A stretch of 64,000 nucleotides of DNA from Sphingomonadaceae bacterium (GCA_025359445.1 JANYGB010000037.1:17026-81025), one strand, 5' to 3'; positions 52,060 to 61,777 are shown, numbered from the stretch's first letter. Notes: generated from the letters alone by a model not told the origin. A program made the numbers and translations.

Positions 52060-53478
52060 CTACAGCTCGGCTTGCACAGCCTCCCAGGCCGAGCGAACGG
52101 CTTCAATCGTTAGCCGCACATCGTCTTCGGTGGTGGCGATCGAGCAGACCGACACCCGCATCACCCAGCGCCCGCGCCACATTGCCGTGCCCATGAACGC
52201 GATCGCATCCTGCTGGATCCGGTCGATCGTTGCGCGGGTTAGCCGATCGCTCTCCTCGCCGCCAAGATCGCTTCCGAAGCGGACCACGAACTGGTTGAGT
52301 TCCGGCTTGTTGATTACCACCACCCCGGCAATTCCGGCAATTCCCGAGGCCAGCAAACCGGCGATAAGCACATCCCGATCGACCATCTCGGCAATTCCCG
52401 ACCGCCCAAGCCGCTTCATCATCGCCCACGCCGCAAACCCGCGTGAACGGCGCGACAGCTCGGGTACGTAGGCTCCTGGATGGCGTTCGGTTCCGTTCGC
52501 CTTGCTGAGGTAACTGGCATCGATGTCCATTGCGCGGCGGTGCGCTTCCTCGTGGCGGACAATGGTAAAACCGCAATCATAAGGAGTTTGCAGCCACTTG
52601 TGCCCGTCGGTCGCCCAAGAATCGCACCCTTCGATGCCATCGGTCAGATGACGATGTTCAGCGCTGGCCCGCGCCCACAAGCCAAACGCACCATCTACAT
52701 GCAACCAGCCGCCGGCAGCACGTACCATCGGCACCATTTCGCCAAACGGGTCGCTGACCCCGGTGTTGATCTGGCCCGACTGTCCAATGACGATTGCCGG
52801 ATCAGAACTGGCTTTCAGCGCGCGTTCAAGGTCGCTCGAAAGCATTCGCCCGAGCGCGTCGGTGGCGATCAACTCGGCCCGTTTCGCACCCAGCCCAAGG
52901 TAACGCAGTCCGGAAAAGACCGTAGTATGGGCATCGGCTCCGATCAGAATTCTGAGCGGCGGCGCGCCGTAAAGCCCGTCGGCTTCGACGTCCCAGCCTT
53001 GGCGGCGCAGCAGCTCTCCACGGGCGGCCGCGAGCCCGACGAAATTAGCGATTGTCGCCCCGCTGACCAGCCCTACCGAACATTCACTCGGCAGATCGAG
53101 CAGTTCGAGCAGCCACCGCGCGGCTACCGCTTCAACGGCGGCACCCGCAGGGGTCATCGGGATGCCAGCGCAGTTCTGACCCCAAGCCGACGTCAGCCAG
53201 TCGGCCGCTACGCCGGCCAAGTGCGAATGGCCATTGACCCAGCCATAAAATCGCGGCGCGACAATAGGGCGCAGCCCGTCGCGCGCGCCTTTGGCCAGTT
53301 CTTCGATCACAGCCACCGCATCGCTGCCGTCCGCAGGTACCGGGGCATCGAACTTTGCCAGAATTTCAGCGTAGCTGGCGGTGGGGTTGCGCGGGGCTGC
53401 CGCAACTTCGCGCCGATAGTCTTCGGCCAATCGCGCAGCCACCCCTAGCGCGGCATAATCCCGTTCATTCGCACTCAC
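52060..53478 (-). CDS. PLP-dependent decarboxylase (group II, aromatic amino acid/DDC-like)
   Basis: 472 residues from GTG 53478, with GGGGGAACAGG upstream; the frame continues upstream to 53715 without family similarity. Group II pyridoxal decarboxylase fold: RFYGWVNGHSHLAGVAADWL, SVGLVSGATIANFVGLAAAR, DAHTTVFSGLRYLGLGAKRAE, the active Lys in SWATDGHKWLQTPYDCGF, and HVDGAFGLWARAS. Relatives act on aromatic amino acids, glutamate or aspartate; substrate not determined. It lies between sodB and recG on the same strand. Confidence 0.85.
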   Translation of the reverse strand: MSANERDYAALGVAARLAEDYRREVAAAPRNPTASYAEILAKFDAPVPADGSDAVAVIEELAKGARDGLRPIVAPRFYGWVNGHSHLAGVAADWLTSAWGQNCAGIPMTPAGAAVEAVAARWLLELLDLPSECSVGLVSGATIANFVGLAAARGELLRRQGWDVEADGLYGAPPLRILIGADAHTTVFSGLRYLGLGAKRAELIATDALGRMLSSDLERALKASSDPAIVIGQSGQINTGVSDPFGEMVPMVRAAGGWLHVDGAFGLWARASAEHRHLTDGIEGCDSWATDGHKWLQTPYDCGFTIVRHEEAHRRAMDIDASYLSKANGTERHPGAYVPELSRRSRGFAAWAMMKRLGRSGIAEMVDRDVLIAGLLASGIAGIAGVVVINKPELNQFVVRFGSDLGGEESDRLTRATIDRIQQDAIAFMGTAMWRGRWVMRVSVCSIATTEDDVRLTIEAVRSAWEAVQAEL

Positions 53479-53580
53479 ATCCTGTTCCCCCAGCGCAGCG
53501 ACCGCCAAGCGGGCGCAGCGCTGCGTTACAGTCAAGCTACGGTTACGACTACATCCCGAATCGGAACAATGAGCGTCCAG

Positions 53581-53613
53581 GTTTGCCGCCGCGAGGGGCG
53601 CGCGGCGGCAAAC
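53581..53613 (-). terminator. perfect 13-bp GC-rich hairpin downstream of sodB
   Basis: GTTTGCCGCCGCG (53581-53593) and CGCGGCGGCAAAC (53601-53613) pair exactly around a 7-base loop, 23 bases after the sodB stop and 103 bases before the decarboxylase start. Likely ends or stabilises the sodB transcript. A clear T run is absent. Confidence 0.6.
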
Positions 53614-53635
53614 AAGCCAATTGCTGGCACTCAAA

Positions 53636-54280
53636 TTAGGCGGATTGGTCGGCCATTGCCGGATAGCTGTAGCCGGGCTCACCGGCGCGCGCCGCCATAA
53701 ATTGCTGCGCAGCAAAGTCCCAATTGGCTAGTTTATCGAACCAGCTTTTCAGGAACGCTTCGCGATCATTCTGATGATCAAGGTAATAAGCGTGTTCCCA
53801 CAGATCGCAGACTATCAATGGGACATCGCCACTGGCAGTAAGCAAGTCATCGGCATCGTGTGTGGAAACGACCTTAAGCTGATCCCCCACTGCGGCCAGC
53901 CACACCCAGCCCGCGCCGAAGTGACCAACGCCCGCTTCAACAAATGTCGTCTTCAGCGAAGCAAGGTCGCCGAAACTCGCATCGATCGCGCTGGCAAGAT
54001 CGCCAGACGGCTTAGCAGAATCGCCGGTCATCGATTGCCAGAAAAACCCATGGTTCCAGACCTGCGCTGCGTTATTGTAGAGCTTCGTGTCGCCCTGCGC
54101 TTTGGCTTGCACGACCAGCTCTTCGACAGAGAGGTCGTCCAGACCGGCTTTTGCGGCCAGGTCATTGGCTTTTTTCACGTAAGCCGCGTGGTGCTTGTCG
54201 TGATGGAATGTCATCGTCTCGGCCGATATCACCGGTTCGAGTGCGGCATATGCGTAAGGCAATTTGCAAAGCTCAATCAT
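53636..54280 (-). CDS. sodB: superoxide dismutase (Fe/Mn type)
   Basis: 214 residues. Disproportionates superoxide. Metal ligands are His26 (MTFHHDKHHAAYV), His in VWNHGFFWQSM, and the Asp and His of IVCDLWEHAYYLDHQND. AGVGHFGAGWVWLA with its Gly-rich pattern favours iron, as in other sphingomonad SodB, but metal choice cannot be fixed by sequence. Start ATG 54280 (MIELCKLPYAYAALEP) fits the family. Monocistronic by position. Confidence 0.95.
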   Translation of the reverse strand: MIELCKLPYAYAALEPVISAETMTFHHDKHHAAYVKKANDLAAKAGLDDLSVEELVVQAKAQGDTKLYNNAAQVWNHGFFWQSMTGDSAKPSGDLASAIDASFGDLASLKTTFVEAGVGHFGAGWVWLAAVGDQLKVVSTHDADDLLTASGDVPLIVCDLWEHAYYLDHQNDREAFLKSWFDKLANWDFAAQQFMAARAGEPGYSYPAMADQSA

Positions 54281-54473
54281 CGGTTTTCTCCAAGAGTGTC
54301 AGGCACATGGACTCAACGCGCGGGGAACTGTGTTCGTTCCTTCCGCAAGCCGCAGAGCGGGCACAGCCGGTCGGTTTGAGACGGACCCCGCAACTATTGC
54401 GGCCGGAGTCGATCACCTTCCGGGCATCTCATGCGTTGTCTCCGCGACAAGCCCACGCTTGCAGGAGAAAACC

Positions 54474-54878
54474 ATGTTGCTACCCCACGGAACCATGATC
54501 GCAGTGATCGATGGCAGTACCTTCGAACTTTATCGCAACACCGGCACAGAAGCCGAGCCTGAGCTTACCTCGGAAGACAGTCCCAAGCTTGATGGCAGCA
54601 ACCATTCAGGCGGCAGCCACCATTCAAGTTCGGGTAATCCCGGCGGACACCAGAATGATGAAGACGCGCACGCGATTGCTGCCGCCGAATGGCTCAACCA
54701 GCAAGTACTAGGGCATAAAGTCACCGATCTGGTGGTGTTTGCCGCGCCGCGCACGCTGGGCGAAATCCGCAAGCACTACCACAAGCTGACCGAGCAAGCG
54801 TTGCTCGGAGAAATCAACAAGTCGATGGCCGGGCGCCAGTCGAGCGATCTGCTTGCCGCTTTGCACGAACCCGCCTAA
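54474..54878 (+). CDS. host attachment-family protein
   Basis: 134 residues from ATG 54474 (GCAGGAG upstream). N-terminal MLLPHGTMIAVIDGSTFELY, a His/Ser/Gly-rich middle (SNHSGGSHHSSSGNPGGHQN) and C-terminal AEWLNQQVLGHKVTDLVVFA, APRTLGEIRKHYHKLTEQ match the family named for attachment to host cells in Agrobacterium. The fold is of the release-factor eRF1-like (baeRF) type. The host-attachment role is unproven for most members. It comes shortly before sdhE. Confidence 0.85.
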   Translation: MLLPHGTMIAVIDGSTFELYRNTGTEAEPELTSEDSPKLDGSNHSGGSHHSSSGNPGGHQNDEDAHAIAAAEWLNQQVLGHKVTDLVVFAAPRTLGEIRKHYHKLTEQALLGEINKSMAGRQSSDLLAALHEPA

Positions 54879-54919
54879 CCGCTTGCCATCGGCCTCGTCG
54901 CAGCTTAGCGGCGGGGCCG

Positions 54920-55186
54920 ATGGAACCTGCAAATCCCCTGGGCCGCCTCAAATTCCGTGCTTGGCACCGCGGCACGCGCGAGGCCGACTTCATGATCGGC
55001 TGTTTCTTCGACGCGCATCATTACGCTTGGGACGCGGCGGACATGGCGTGGTTCGAGGCGCTGCTGGACGAGGACGATGTCGACATCATGGCCTGGGCGC
55101 TTGGCACCCAGCCAGTCCCCGAACGCTATGCTGGATCATTGATGGAAGCTTTCCGCAAACTGGATTTTGTTGAAATCCCGCGCTGA
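54920..55186 (+). CDS. sdhE: succinate dehydrogenase assembly factor SdhE
   Basis: 88 residues. Promotes covalent FAD attachment to SdhA. The RGxxE motif is present (AWHRGTREADFMIGCFFD), with the following ACIDIC helix pair WFEALLDEDDVDIMAWALG and a C-terminal PVPERYAGSLMEAF. Length and order match the family. It is 42 bases after the attachment-family gene and 92 before mfd; recG, sdhE and mfd in close proximity are a common sphingomonad arrangement. Confidence 0.93.
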   Translation: MEPANPLGRLKFRAWHRGTREADFMIGCFFDAHHYAWDAADMAWFEALLDEDDVDIMAWALGTQPVPERYAGSLMEAFRKLDFVEIPR

Positions 55187-55277
55187 CAGCACGTCAATGT
55201 CGCGCTAAGGGCTCTCTATCCTTCCCACCCCGCTGGCCGAAAAACGGCAAGCGGGGCAATTGCTGTTGCGCCTTGTC

Positions 55278-58200
55278 ATGTCAGATTTCGCCAAGATCCT
55301 GAGTGCCACCCAGCCGCTGACGCTGGCTTCGCTGGCGCGCGGGGCGCAGCCGCTGGTGCTCGCCGATCTGGCGCGAGCGGCCAAAACCCGCGCCGTTTTC
55401 ATCGCCCCCGACGAAGCCGCGATGCAGGGCATCGCCGACAGCGCCGCGTTCTTCGCGCCCGAATTGGAGGTGCTGTCATTCCCGGCGTGGGACTGCCTTC
55501 CCTACGACCGCGCCAGCCCGGCGTTGTCGATCAGCGCGCGGCGACTGGCGGCGCTTCACCGCCTGCAAAGCCCATCCAACTCCCCGCAGCTGCTGGTCAC
55601 CACAATCAACGCCGTGCTGCAACGCGTGGTCACCCCGTTCCGGGTGCGCGAGAATGTCCGGTTGCTCAAACCAAGCATGGAGATTGGCCGCGAGAGCCTC
55701 ATCGCGCTGCTCCAGCGGCAGGGTTACAGCCGCACCGACACCGTCGCCGATGCCGGCGAATACGCGGTGCGCGGCTCGATCTTCGATATCTACCCATCGG
55801 GACTGTCAGGGGGCTTGCGGCTAGATTTCTTCGGCGATGAGCTTGAGACGTTGCGCCTGTTCGACCCCAACACCCAGCGCTCGACTGGCACAGTCACTGA
55901 ACATCTGCTTCTGCCCGCCAGCGAGGCCTTGCTCGACGAGGAAAGCGTAAAACGCTTTCGCGGCAAGTACCGCGACCTGTTCGGCGCCAATGCCACCTCC
56001 GATCCGCTATACCAGTCTGTCAGCGACGGACGGCGTCTGGCGGGCATGGAGCACTGGCTGCCGCTGTTCGAAGATAAGCTGGTTACGCTGTTCGATCACC
56101 TCGGCCCGCGCGATCTGATGCTGATTGACAGCGCCGCTGTAGGCTCGGCGGATGAACGGCTGGGCGACATCGCCGACTACTTCGCCAGCCGCACCGAAAC
56201 TTCAGGCAAGTCGGTGGGGAGCTACCGCCCGCTCGAACCTGCGGCGCTCTATCTGACTCGCGCCGAGCTCGACGTGCAGCTTAATGACCATCCCGTCCAC
56301 CGAACCGATATTTTCGCGCAGCCCGAAAGCGCGACAGTAATTGACGCAGGCTTTGCCAGCGGGCGGGATTTCGCTCCCGAACGCGCGCGCGGCGACAATA
56401 TCTACGAAGCCGCCGCACGCTACCTCACCGGGCAGGCGGCGCAGGGCAAAAAGACGCTGATTGCGGCCTATTCCGAAGGCAGTCGATCGCGGATTGCCGC
56501 GATCTTGGGCGAAGCGGTGCGCCCTGCCCCGCTGATGGCCGATAGCTGGCATGAGGCGCTCGGGCTGGCGGCCAAAGGCGCGGTCGTGGCGCTGGTGCTG
56601 CCGCTCGAAAGCGGGTTCTCCAACGGCGAAATCGAACTGGTCACGGAACAGGATATCCTCGGCGACCGGCTGGTGCGGCGCAAGAAACGCCGTAAGGGCG
56701 CTGATGCTTTCTTAGCCGAACTGGCCGCGCTGACCCCGGGCGATCTGGTGGTCCATCTTGAACACGGGATCGGGCGCTACGGCGGTTTGCAGTCAATCCC
56801 GGTCGGCAAGAGCCCGCACGATTGCGTGATGCTGAGTTATGCCGGGGGCGATAAGCTTTACGTGCCCGTTGAAAATATCGACGTGCTCAGCCGCTATGGC
56901 AGCGATAACGAATTTACCGCCCTCGACCGTTTGGGCGGCGAAGGTTGGCAGAAGCGCAAGAGTCGTCTCAAGGAACGCATCCGCGCAATTGCGCATGAAT
57001 TGCTCAAGACCGCAGCCCAGCGCGCACTTCGCCAAGCCCCGGTGCTGGCGCCCGAGCAGGCGAGCTACGACCAGTTCGTTGAGCGCTTTCCATGGCAGGA
57101 AACCGACGACCAGGACGCCGCGATTGACGACGTGCTGGCCGATCTGGCCGCCGGCAAACCGATGGACCGGCTGGTCTGCGGCGATGTTGGCTTCGGCAAA
57201 ACCGAGGTTGCATTGCGTGCGGCGTTCGTCGCGGCGATGGCCGGGCATCAAGTCGCGGTAATTGCCCCCACCACCTTGCTCGCGCGCCAGCACTATTCGG
57301 GTTTTGTCGAACGCTTCGCGGGGTTCCCGCTCCAGATCGGGCGGCTGTCGCGGCTGGTCGGCGACAAGGAGGCCAAGGCGACCAAAACCGGTCTTGCCGA
57401 TGGTACCGTCGACATCGTGATCGGGACGCACGCCTTGCTCGCAAAAAGTTTGAGTTTCAGACAGCTTGGGCTTGTGATCGTGGACGAAGAGCAGCGATTT
57501 GGCGTGACGCACAAGGAAACGCTTAAGTCATTGCGGACCAACGTCCACATGCTGACGCTCACGGCCACGCCGATCCCGCGTACCCTGCAGATGGCGATGT
57601 CCGGCCTGCGCGAGCTTTCCACCATCCAGACCCCGCCAGTCGACCGGTTGGCTGTGCGGACCTACGTGATGGAGTGGGACCAGATGGTCATGCGCGAGGC
57701 TCTGCTGCGCGAACATCACCGCGGCGGGCAAAGCTTCATCGTGGTACCGCGCATCTCTGACATGGAAGCGGTCGAGAAGTGGTTGCGTGATACCGTGCCC
57801 GAAATTCGCGCGGTCACGGCGCACGGCCAAATGGCGGCGAGCGAAGTCGAGGAACGGATGAGTGCGTTCTACGAAAAGCGCTACGAAGTGCTGCTCTCGA
57901 CCACCATTATCGAAAGCGGGCTCGATATCCCGAGCGCCAACACGATCATCATCCACCGCGCCGACCGCTTTGGTCTGGCGCAATTGTACCAATTGCGCGG
58001 CCGGGTCGGGCGCTCAAAGCTGCGCGCCTATGCCTATCTGACCACGCCTACCGACTCCCAGTTGTCAGAAGTCGCCGAAAAACGCCTCAAGGTGCTCGGC
58101 GATCTCGACAGTCTGGGTGCTGGTTTCCAGCTCGCCAGCCATGATCTCGACATTCGCGGCGCGGGCAATCTGCTTGGCGATGAACAGTCCGGGCATATCC

Positions 58201-58760
58201 GCGAGGTCGGCTTCGAGTTGTACCAGTCGATGCTTGAGGATGCGATCCTCGCGGCCAAAGCGGGCGAGATGGGGCTGGCGCGCGAGCGCAGCGCGCTGAG
58301 CCCGCAGATCACGCTCGATGCACCGATCATGATCCCCGAGGAATACGTGCCCGACCTCGCGGTGCGGATGGCACTCTATCGCCGCCTCAACGATGCCGAG
58401 GATTCGTCCGAGATCGAAAGCCTGTCCGCCGAAATGATCGACCGTTTCGGGCCCCTGCCTGCGCCGACCAGCAATCTGATCAAGCTGATCGAAATCAAAC
58501 GTCAGGCGATCGCCGCAAACATCGCCAAAATCGATGTGGGCGAAAAGGGCACTCTGGTCAGCTTCCACGGCAACAGTTTCCCCGATCCCGCTGGGCTGAT
58601 CGCTTATGCCGAGCGGCTGGCGGGGACGATCAAACTGCGCCCCGACAGCAAGATCGTCGTCACCCGCGCCTGGGGCACCGCCGAGGCGCGGCTCAACGGG
58701 CTGATCCAGCTGACCAAGGGGCTGAGCGCAATTGCGCGGAAGGCTATGAAAAAGCTTTGA
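55278..58760 (+). CDS. mfd: transcription-repair coupling factor Mfd
   Basis: 1160 residues from ATG 55278; a TTG at 55260 has a better-placed GGGG and would add six residues. Displaces RNA polymerase stalled at lesions and recruits UvrA. Domains: UvrB-like N-terminal module (LSFPAWDCLPYDRASPALSI, VRGSIFDIYPSGL), RNA polymerase-interacting domain (PGDLVVHLEHGIGRYGGLQ, LSYAGGDKLYVPVENID), helicase motors (GDVGFGKTEVALRAAF, IVDEEQRFG, LTATPIPRTL, TTIIESGLDIPSANT, QLRGRVGRSKLRAYAY) and C-terminal TRCF domain (AVRMALYRRLNDAEDSSEIE). All motor motifs intact. Confidence 0.96.
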   Translation: MSDFAKILSATQPLTLASLARGAQPLVLADLARAAKTRAVFIAPDEAAMQGIADSAAFFAPELEVLSFPAWDCLPYDRASPALSISARRLAALHRLQSPSNSPQLLVTTINAVLQRVVTPFRVRENVRLLKPSMEIGRESLIALLQRQGYSRTDTVADAGEYAVRGSIFDIYPSGLSGGLRLDFFGDELETLRLFDPNTQRSTGTVTEHLLLPASEALLDEESVKRFRGKYRDLFGANATSDPLYQSVSDGRRLAGMEHWLPLFEDKLVTLFDHLGPRDLMLIDSAAVGSADERLGDIADYFASRTETSGKSVGSYRPLEPAALYLTRAELDVQLNDHPVHRTDIFAQPESATVIDAGFASGRDFAPERARGDNIYEAAARYLTGQAAQGKKTLIAAYSEGSRSRIAAILGEAVRPAPLMADSWHEALGLAAKGAVVALVLPLESGFSNGEIELVTEQDILGDRLVRRKKRRKGADAFLAELAALTPGDLVVHLEHGIGRYGGLQSIPVGKSPHDCVMLSYAGGDKLYVPVENIDVLSRYGSDNEFTALDRLGGEGWQKRKSRLKERIRAIAHELLKTAAQRALRQAPVLAPEQASYDQFVERFPWQETDDQDAAIDDVLADLAAGKPMDRLVCGDVGFGKTEVALRAAFVAAMAGHQVAVIAPTTLLARQHYSGFVERFAGFPLQIGRLSRLVGDKEAKATKTGLADGTVDIVIGTHALLAKSLSFRQLGLVIVDEEQRFGVTHKETLKSLRTNVHMLTLTATPIPRTLQMAMSGLRELSTIQTPPVDRLAVRTYVMEWDQMVMREALLREHHRGGQSFIVVPRISDMEAVEKWLRDTVPEIRAVTAHGQMAASEVEERMSAFYEKRYEVLLSTTIIESGLDIPSANTIIIHRADRFGLAQLYQLRGRVGRSKLRAYAYLTTPTDSQLSEVAEKRLKVLGDLDSLGAGFQLASHDLDIRGAGNLLGDEQSGHIREVGFELYQSMLEDAILAAKAGEMGLARERSALSPQITLDAPIMIPEEYVPDLAVRMALYRRLNDAEDSSEIESLSAEMIDRFGPLPAPTSNLIKLIEIKRQAIAANIAKIDVGEKGTLVSFHGNSFPDPAGLIAYAERLAGTIKLRPDSKIVVTRAWGTAEARLNGLIQLTKGLSAIARKAMKKL

Positions 58761-58838
58761 TCGTGAATCTGTTGGCTCGATCTTATCCGGTGAAGTTGCC
58801 CAGCTTTGCACCACGCAAGCGCTCGAAAGGCGAACAGG

Positions 58839-59480
58839 TCACGAGCCCGGCCAGCGCATAATACGGAAGTTGCTGCCGTTGTAGATACCCGTGTAAGTTG
58901 CCATGCTACCGCCGACCCGGGGCAAAGCCCGCGCAACCAGTGCTGATCCTGCCGAACATCCGCCGCCATCGGGCCGCGCATAAGTAAGCGCGCAGGAAAA
59001 GCTTTCTTGGGCAACTGCCGGTGATCCTGCAAAGCCGTTTTCTTTGCCATAGCTGGAACTTGTTCGGTGCTGCCTCGGGCGGTTCGAACCGGACTCGTCG
59101 ATCACCCGCGCATCGCCTACGCCGTCAACGGACTGACTTTCATTCCCGGCGAGGAATACCTTGGTTACCGCCTTGGCACCTGGCCCTTCGACATGCCAAT
59201 CTACCGCTTCGTAAGATGCCAGTACCAGTGCCAGCTTGCGCTCGCCTTGATCCTCGATCCTGATGGTGGCGTCGCCTGCACCCATGTGACTGATCGACGC
59301 TTCGTAGAGACTGATGACGTGGACCAAAGTGCCGCTCACTCCGCTCATCACCTTGCGGTCCATCGGAGTCATTGAACCATTCTTGTCAAAGACCTGAACC
59401 ACGTTGCCGTCGTCGGGCGGGGGCTTGGCACCGCTGCACGAAGCGAGCAGAGCGAACCCAAATACAAGTATTTGCTTCAT
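58839..59480 (-). CDS. lipoprotein of unknown function, coupled to an EAL protein
   Basis: 213 residues. Lipobox signal MKQILVFGFALLASC, then ~195 residues not recognised: GTLVHVISLYEASISHMGAG, RKLALVLASYEAVDWHVEGP, ITKVFLAGNES-like beta strands (VTKVFLAGNESQSVDGVGD), and Cys residues in SFSCALTYARPDGGGCSAG. The ATG overlaps the EAL gene stop (ATGA), so translation is probably coupled. A periplasmic partner or sensor for the c-di-GMP enzyme is conceivable but only inferred. The 3' end is 78 bases from the mfd stop. Confidence 0.75.
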   Translation of the reverse strand: MKQILVFGFALLASCSGAKPPPDDGNVVQVFDKNGSMTPMDRKVMSGVSGTLVHVISLYEASISHMGAGDATIRIEDQGERKLALVLASYEAVDWHVEGPGAKAVTKVFLAGNESQSVDGVGDARVIDESGSNRPRQHRTSSSYGKENGFAGSPAVAQESFSCALTYARPDGGGCSAGSALVARALPRVGGSMATYTGIYNGSNFRIMRWPGS

Positions 59481-60769
59481 TTGCAGGCCAACATTGCAAA
59501 CTTTGCCGCGCTCATCGGCTCGGCGCGCAGGAAGCCTTGATAGCTCGCGCAGCCCTCGGCGGCGACAAGCAGACGCTGGGCTTCGGTTTCGACACCCTCG
59601 GCAATCACTTTAAGGCTCAGCGCGCCAGCCATTGCGATGATCGCGCGCAGCACGGCAAGGTCGCGTGCGTCGCCGGTTACCCCGTCGATCATTGCGCGGT
59701 CTAGTTTGAGGTAATGCAGCGGCAACAGCTTCAAATAGCGAAAGTTGCAGAACCCCGCCCCAAAATCGTCGAGCGCGATGCGGATGCCCTGCGCGGCCAA
59801 GGCGGACAGCGTCGCTGCGGCCTGCGCGGCATCGCCGAGCAGGACCTGTTCGGTCACTTCGAGCGTCAGCCGCCACGGCGCAAAACCGGTCTGCTTGATC
59901 AGGGCCGACAGGCGCGCGGCATAGTCGGCGCTGGCCAGGTCGCCTGCCGTAACGTTGAGTGACAACCGCAGGTCCATCGGCCAGCGCGCCGCCTCGCCCA
60001 GCGCCAGCCGCGCGATATGGTGGGACAGCTGCGGAACGTGATCGGCGCGCTCTGCCACCGCGAACAGCGCGCCTGCGCCAACCCGCCCCAGCTTGGGATG
60101 GTTCCACCGCGCCAGCGCTTCGGCCCCGACCAGCCGGTCATCGCCGCAGCCGAACTGCGGCTGATACACCAGCTCGATCTCGCCCAGATCGAGCGCGCGG
60201 AGCAAGTCGCCCTCCAATTGCGCCGCGCTGCGCCCGCCTCGGCGGCCCTCGCCATCAGCCCACAGCAAGCGCCGACCGGGCTGAGTGGTAGCGGTCTCAA
60301 GCGTTTGGCCCAGCCGGTCGAACACGGATGCGGCACTTTCACCCTCTACTCCGCGCAGCAGCGCCCCGCGCGGGCTCAGCCGCAAAGTTCCCCAGGTCGT
60401 CGCAATCGGCCGCGCCAGGGCATCCAGCAGTTGCCCGGCGGCGAGCTGCCAGCGCTCGCGGCTACACGGCTCGGTCGCCAGCAGCAGGAACTGCCCGCCG
60501 CCGCCGCGGGCCGCCAGCCATAATCCATCGAGTTCCTCAGCCGCGAAATGCCGCATCCGCTGTGCCACTTCGGCCAGCGCGGCATCCCCCGCCGCCTTGC
60601 CGTATGCGAGATTGACCGCATCGAAGCGCTTGAGCCCGACCAACAATGCATGGACCCGCCCGCCGCGCGCCAGCCACTCGTCCAGCCGCGCCGCCGCAGC
60701 GTCGCGCCCGACCAGACCGGTTACGGCGTCGCTGCGCAGGTCAGCTCCCAAGGTTGGTGCGATTGTCAC
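59477..60769 (-). CDS. EAL-domain c-di-GMP phosphodiesterase with degenerate GGDEF domain
   Basis: 430 residues from GTG 60769; the frame runs further up but would enter nadK. N-terminal GGDEF-like domain (about 20-165) has AARGGGGQF in place of the GGDEF active site, so it should not make c-di-GMP. The EAL domain (about 185-430) keeps its key residues: VGAEALARWNHP, LSLNVTAGDL, LTLEVTEQVL, IALDDFGAGFCNF, YLKLDRAMIDG, VIAEGVETEAQ, YQGFLRAEP. It should therefore be able to hydrolyse c-di-GMP. No membrane helix, so cytoplasmic. Its stop overlaps the lipoprotein start. Confidence 0.9.
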   Translation of the reverse strand: MTIAPTLGADLRSDAVTGLVGRDAAAARLDEWLARGGRVHALLVGLKRFDAVNLAYGKAAGDAALAEVAQRMRHFAAEELDGLWLAARGGGGQFLLLATEPCSRERWQLAAGQLLDALARPIATTWGTLRLSPRGALLRGVEGESAASVFDRLGQTLETATTQPGRRLLWADGEGRRGGRSAAQLEGDLLRALDLGEIELVYQPQFGCGDDRLVGAEALARWNHPKLGRVGAGALFAVAERADHVPQLSHHIARLALGEAARWPMDLRLSLNVTAGDLASADYAARLSALIKQTGFAPWRLTLEVTEQVLLGDAAQAAATLSALAAQGIRIALDDFGAGFCNFRYLKLLPLHYLKLDRAMIDGVTGDARDLAVLRAIIAMAGALSLKVIAEGVETEAQRLLVAAEGCASYQGFLRAEPMSAAKFAMLACK

Positions 60770-60858
60770 TGCGGTGGCCTTAGCGCAATCATCTTGCCAA
60801 ATTGTTTGCCTGTCGCCGCCAATTGCCAAGCCCCCCGCGCTTCCCCTATGACCGCGCC

Positions 60859-61638
60859 ATGCCCACGCCAAAGCGCCTTGCCCTGCTGGTTTCCGATACC
60901 ACCCGCGCCGAAGAGGCCGCCGCATTGCTGCGCAAAGAATGCGACTTCGTGCCGCTGGCGGAAGCCGAGGTGGCGGTTGTGCTGGGCGGCGACGGGCAGA
61001 TGCTGCATGTGCTTCACCAGATGCTTGATGCCGGGCGCGTCATCCCGGCTTACGGGATCAACCTAGGCACCGTCGGGTTCCTGATGAACCACCACAAGAG
61101 CACCCGCGCGCTGGCCGAGCGCGTCACCCGGGCCAAGCCGCTGGCGGTCAACCCGCTGGAAATGACCGCGACCACCCGCAGCGGCCAACAGCATACCTTT
61201 GCCGCGATCAACGAGGTTTCGCTGCTGCGCGAAACCCGCCAGACCGCGCGGCTCGAAATCTCGGTCAACGCCAAGGTCCGCATCGCCGAGCTGTTCTGCG
61301 ACGGCATCTTGGTTGCCACTCCGGCCGGATCGACCGCGTACAACCTGTCGGCGCATGGTCCGATCCTGCCACTCGGCTCGAACATGCTGGCGCTAACGCC
61401 GATCAGCCCGTTCCGCCCGCGGCGTTGGCGCGGGGCGATCATTCCCGATCATTACGAAATCGAATTCCGCGTGCTCGATTCCGAAAAACGCCCCGTCGCT
61501 GCGGTGGCCGACCAGCGCGAAGTGCGCGATATCCACACGGTCAAAATCCGCGTCGCCCGCGCGCAGCAGCTGACCTTGCTGTTCGATCCGGGCAAAACGC
61601 TGGAAGAGCGCATCTTTGCCGAACAGTTTCAATTTTGA
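60859..61638 (+). CDS. nadK: NAD kinase
   Basis: 259 residues from ATG 60859. Phosphorylates NAD+ to NADP+. Motifs: VAVVLGGDGQMLHVLH (GGDG), YGINLGTVGFLMN, DGILVATPAGSTAYNLSAHGP and ALTPISPFRPRRW. The N-terminus is short, as in other alphaproteobacterial enzymes. It is divergent from the EAL gene (89 bases) and ends 64 bases before tRNA-Asn, the last gene of the conserved chromosomal part of this window. Confidence 0.95.
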   Translation: MPTPKRLALLVSDTTRAEEAAALLRKECDFVPLAEAEVAVVLGGDGQMLHVLHQMLDAGRVIPAYGINLGTVGFLMNHHKSTRALAERVTRAKPLAVNPLEMTATTRSGQQHTFAAINEVSLLRETRQTARLEISVNAKVRIAELFCDGILVATPAGSTAYNLSAHGPILPLGSNMLALTPISPFRPRRWRGAIIPDHYEIEFRVLDSEKRPVAAVADQREVRDIHTVKIRVARAQQLTLLFDPGKTLEERIFAEQFQF

Positions 61639-61702
61639 TGCTGGCCCCGCTTGCCAAACGCCTTGGCGCTGTTATAGGCGCATCCGTGTCCGCAAGGACC
61701 GC

Positions 61703-61777
61703 TCCCCGATAGCTCAGCGGTAGAGTAGGTGACTGTTAATCACTTGGTCGTTGGTTCGAATCCAACTCGGGGAGCCA
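61703..61777 (+). tRNA. tRNA-Asn (anticodon GTT)
   Basis: 75 bases with encoded CCA. Acceptor TCCCCGA/TCGGGGA, anticodon stem GGTGA/TCACT enclosing CTGTTAA, anticodon GTT; T loop GTTCGAATC. Everything downstream of it in the window is mobile or decayed sequence, which fits a tRNA used as integration target. Confidence 0.95.
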
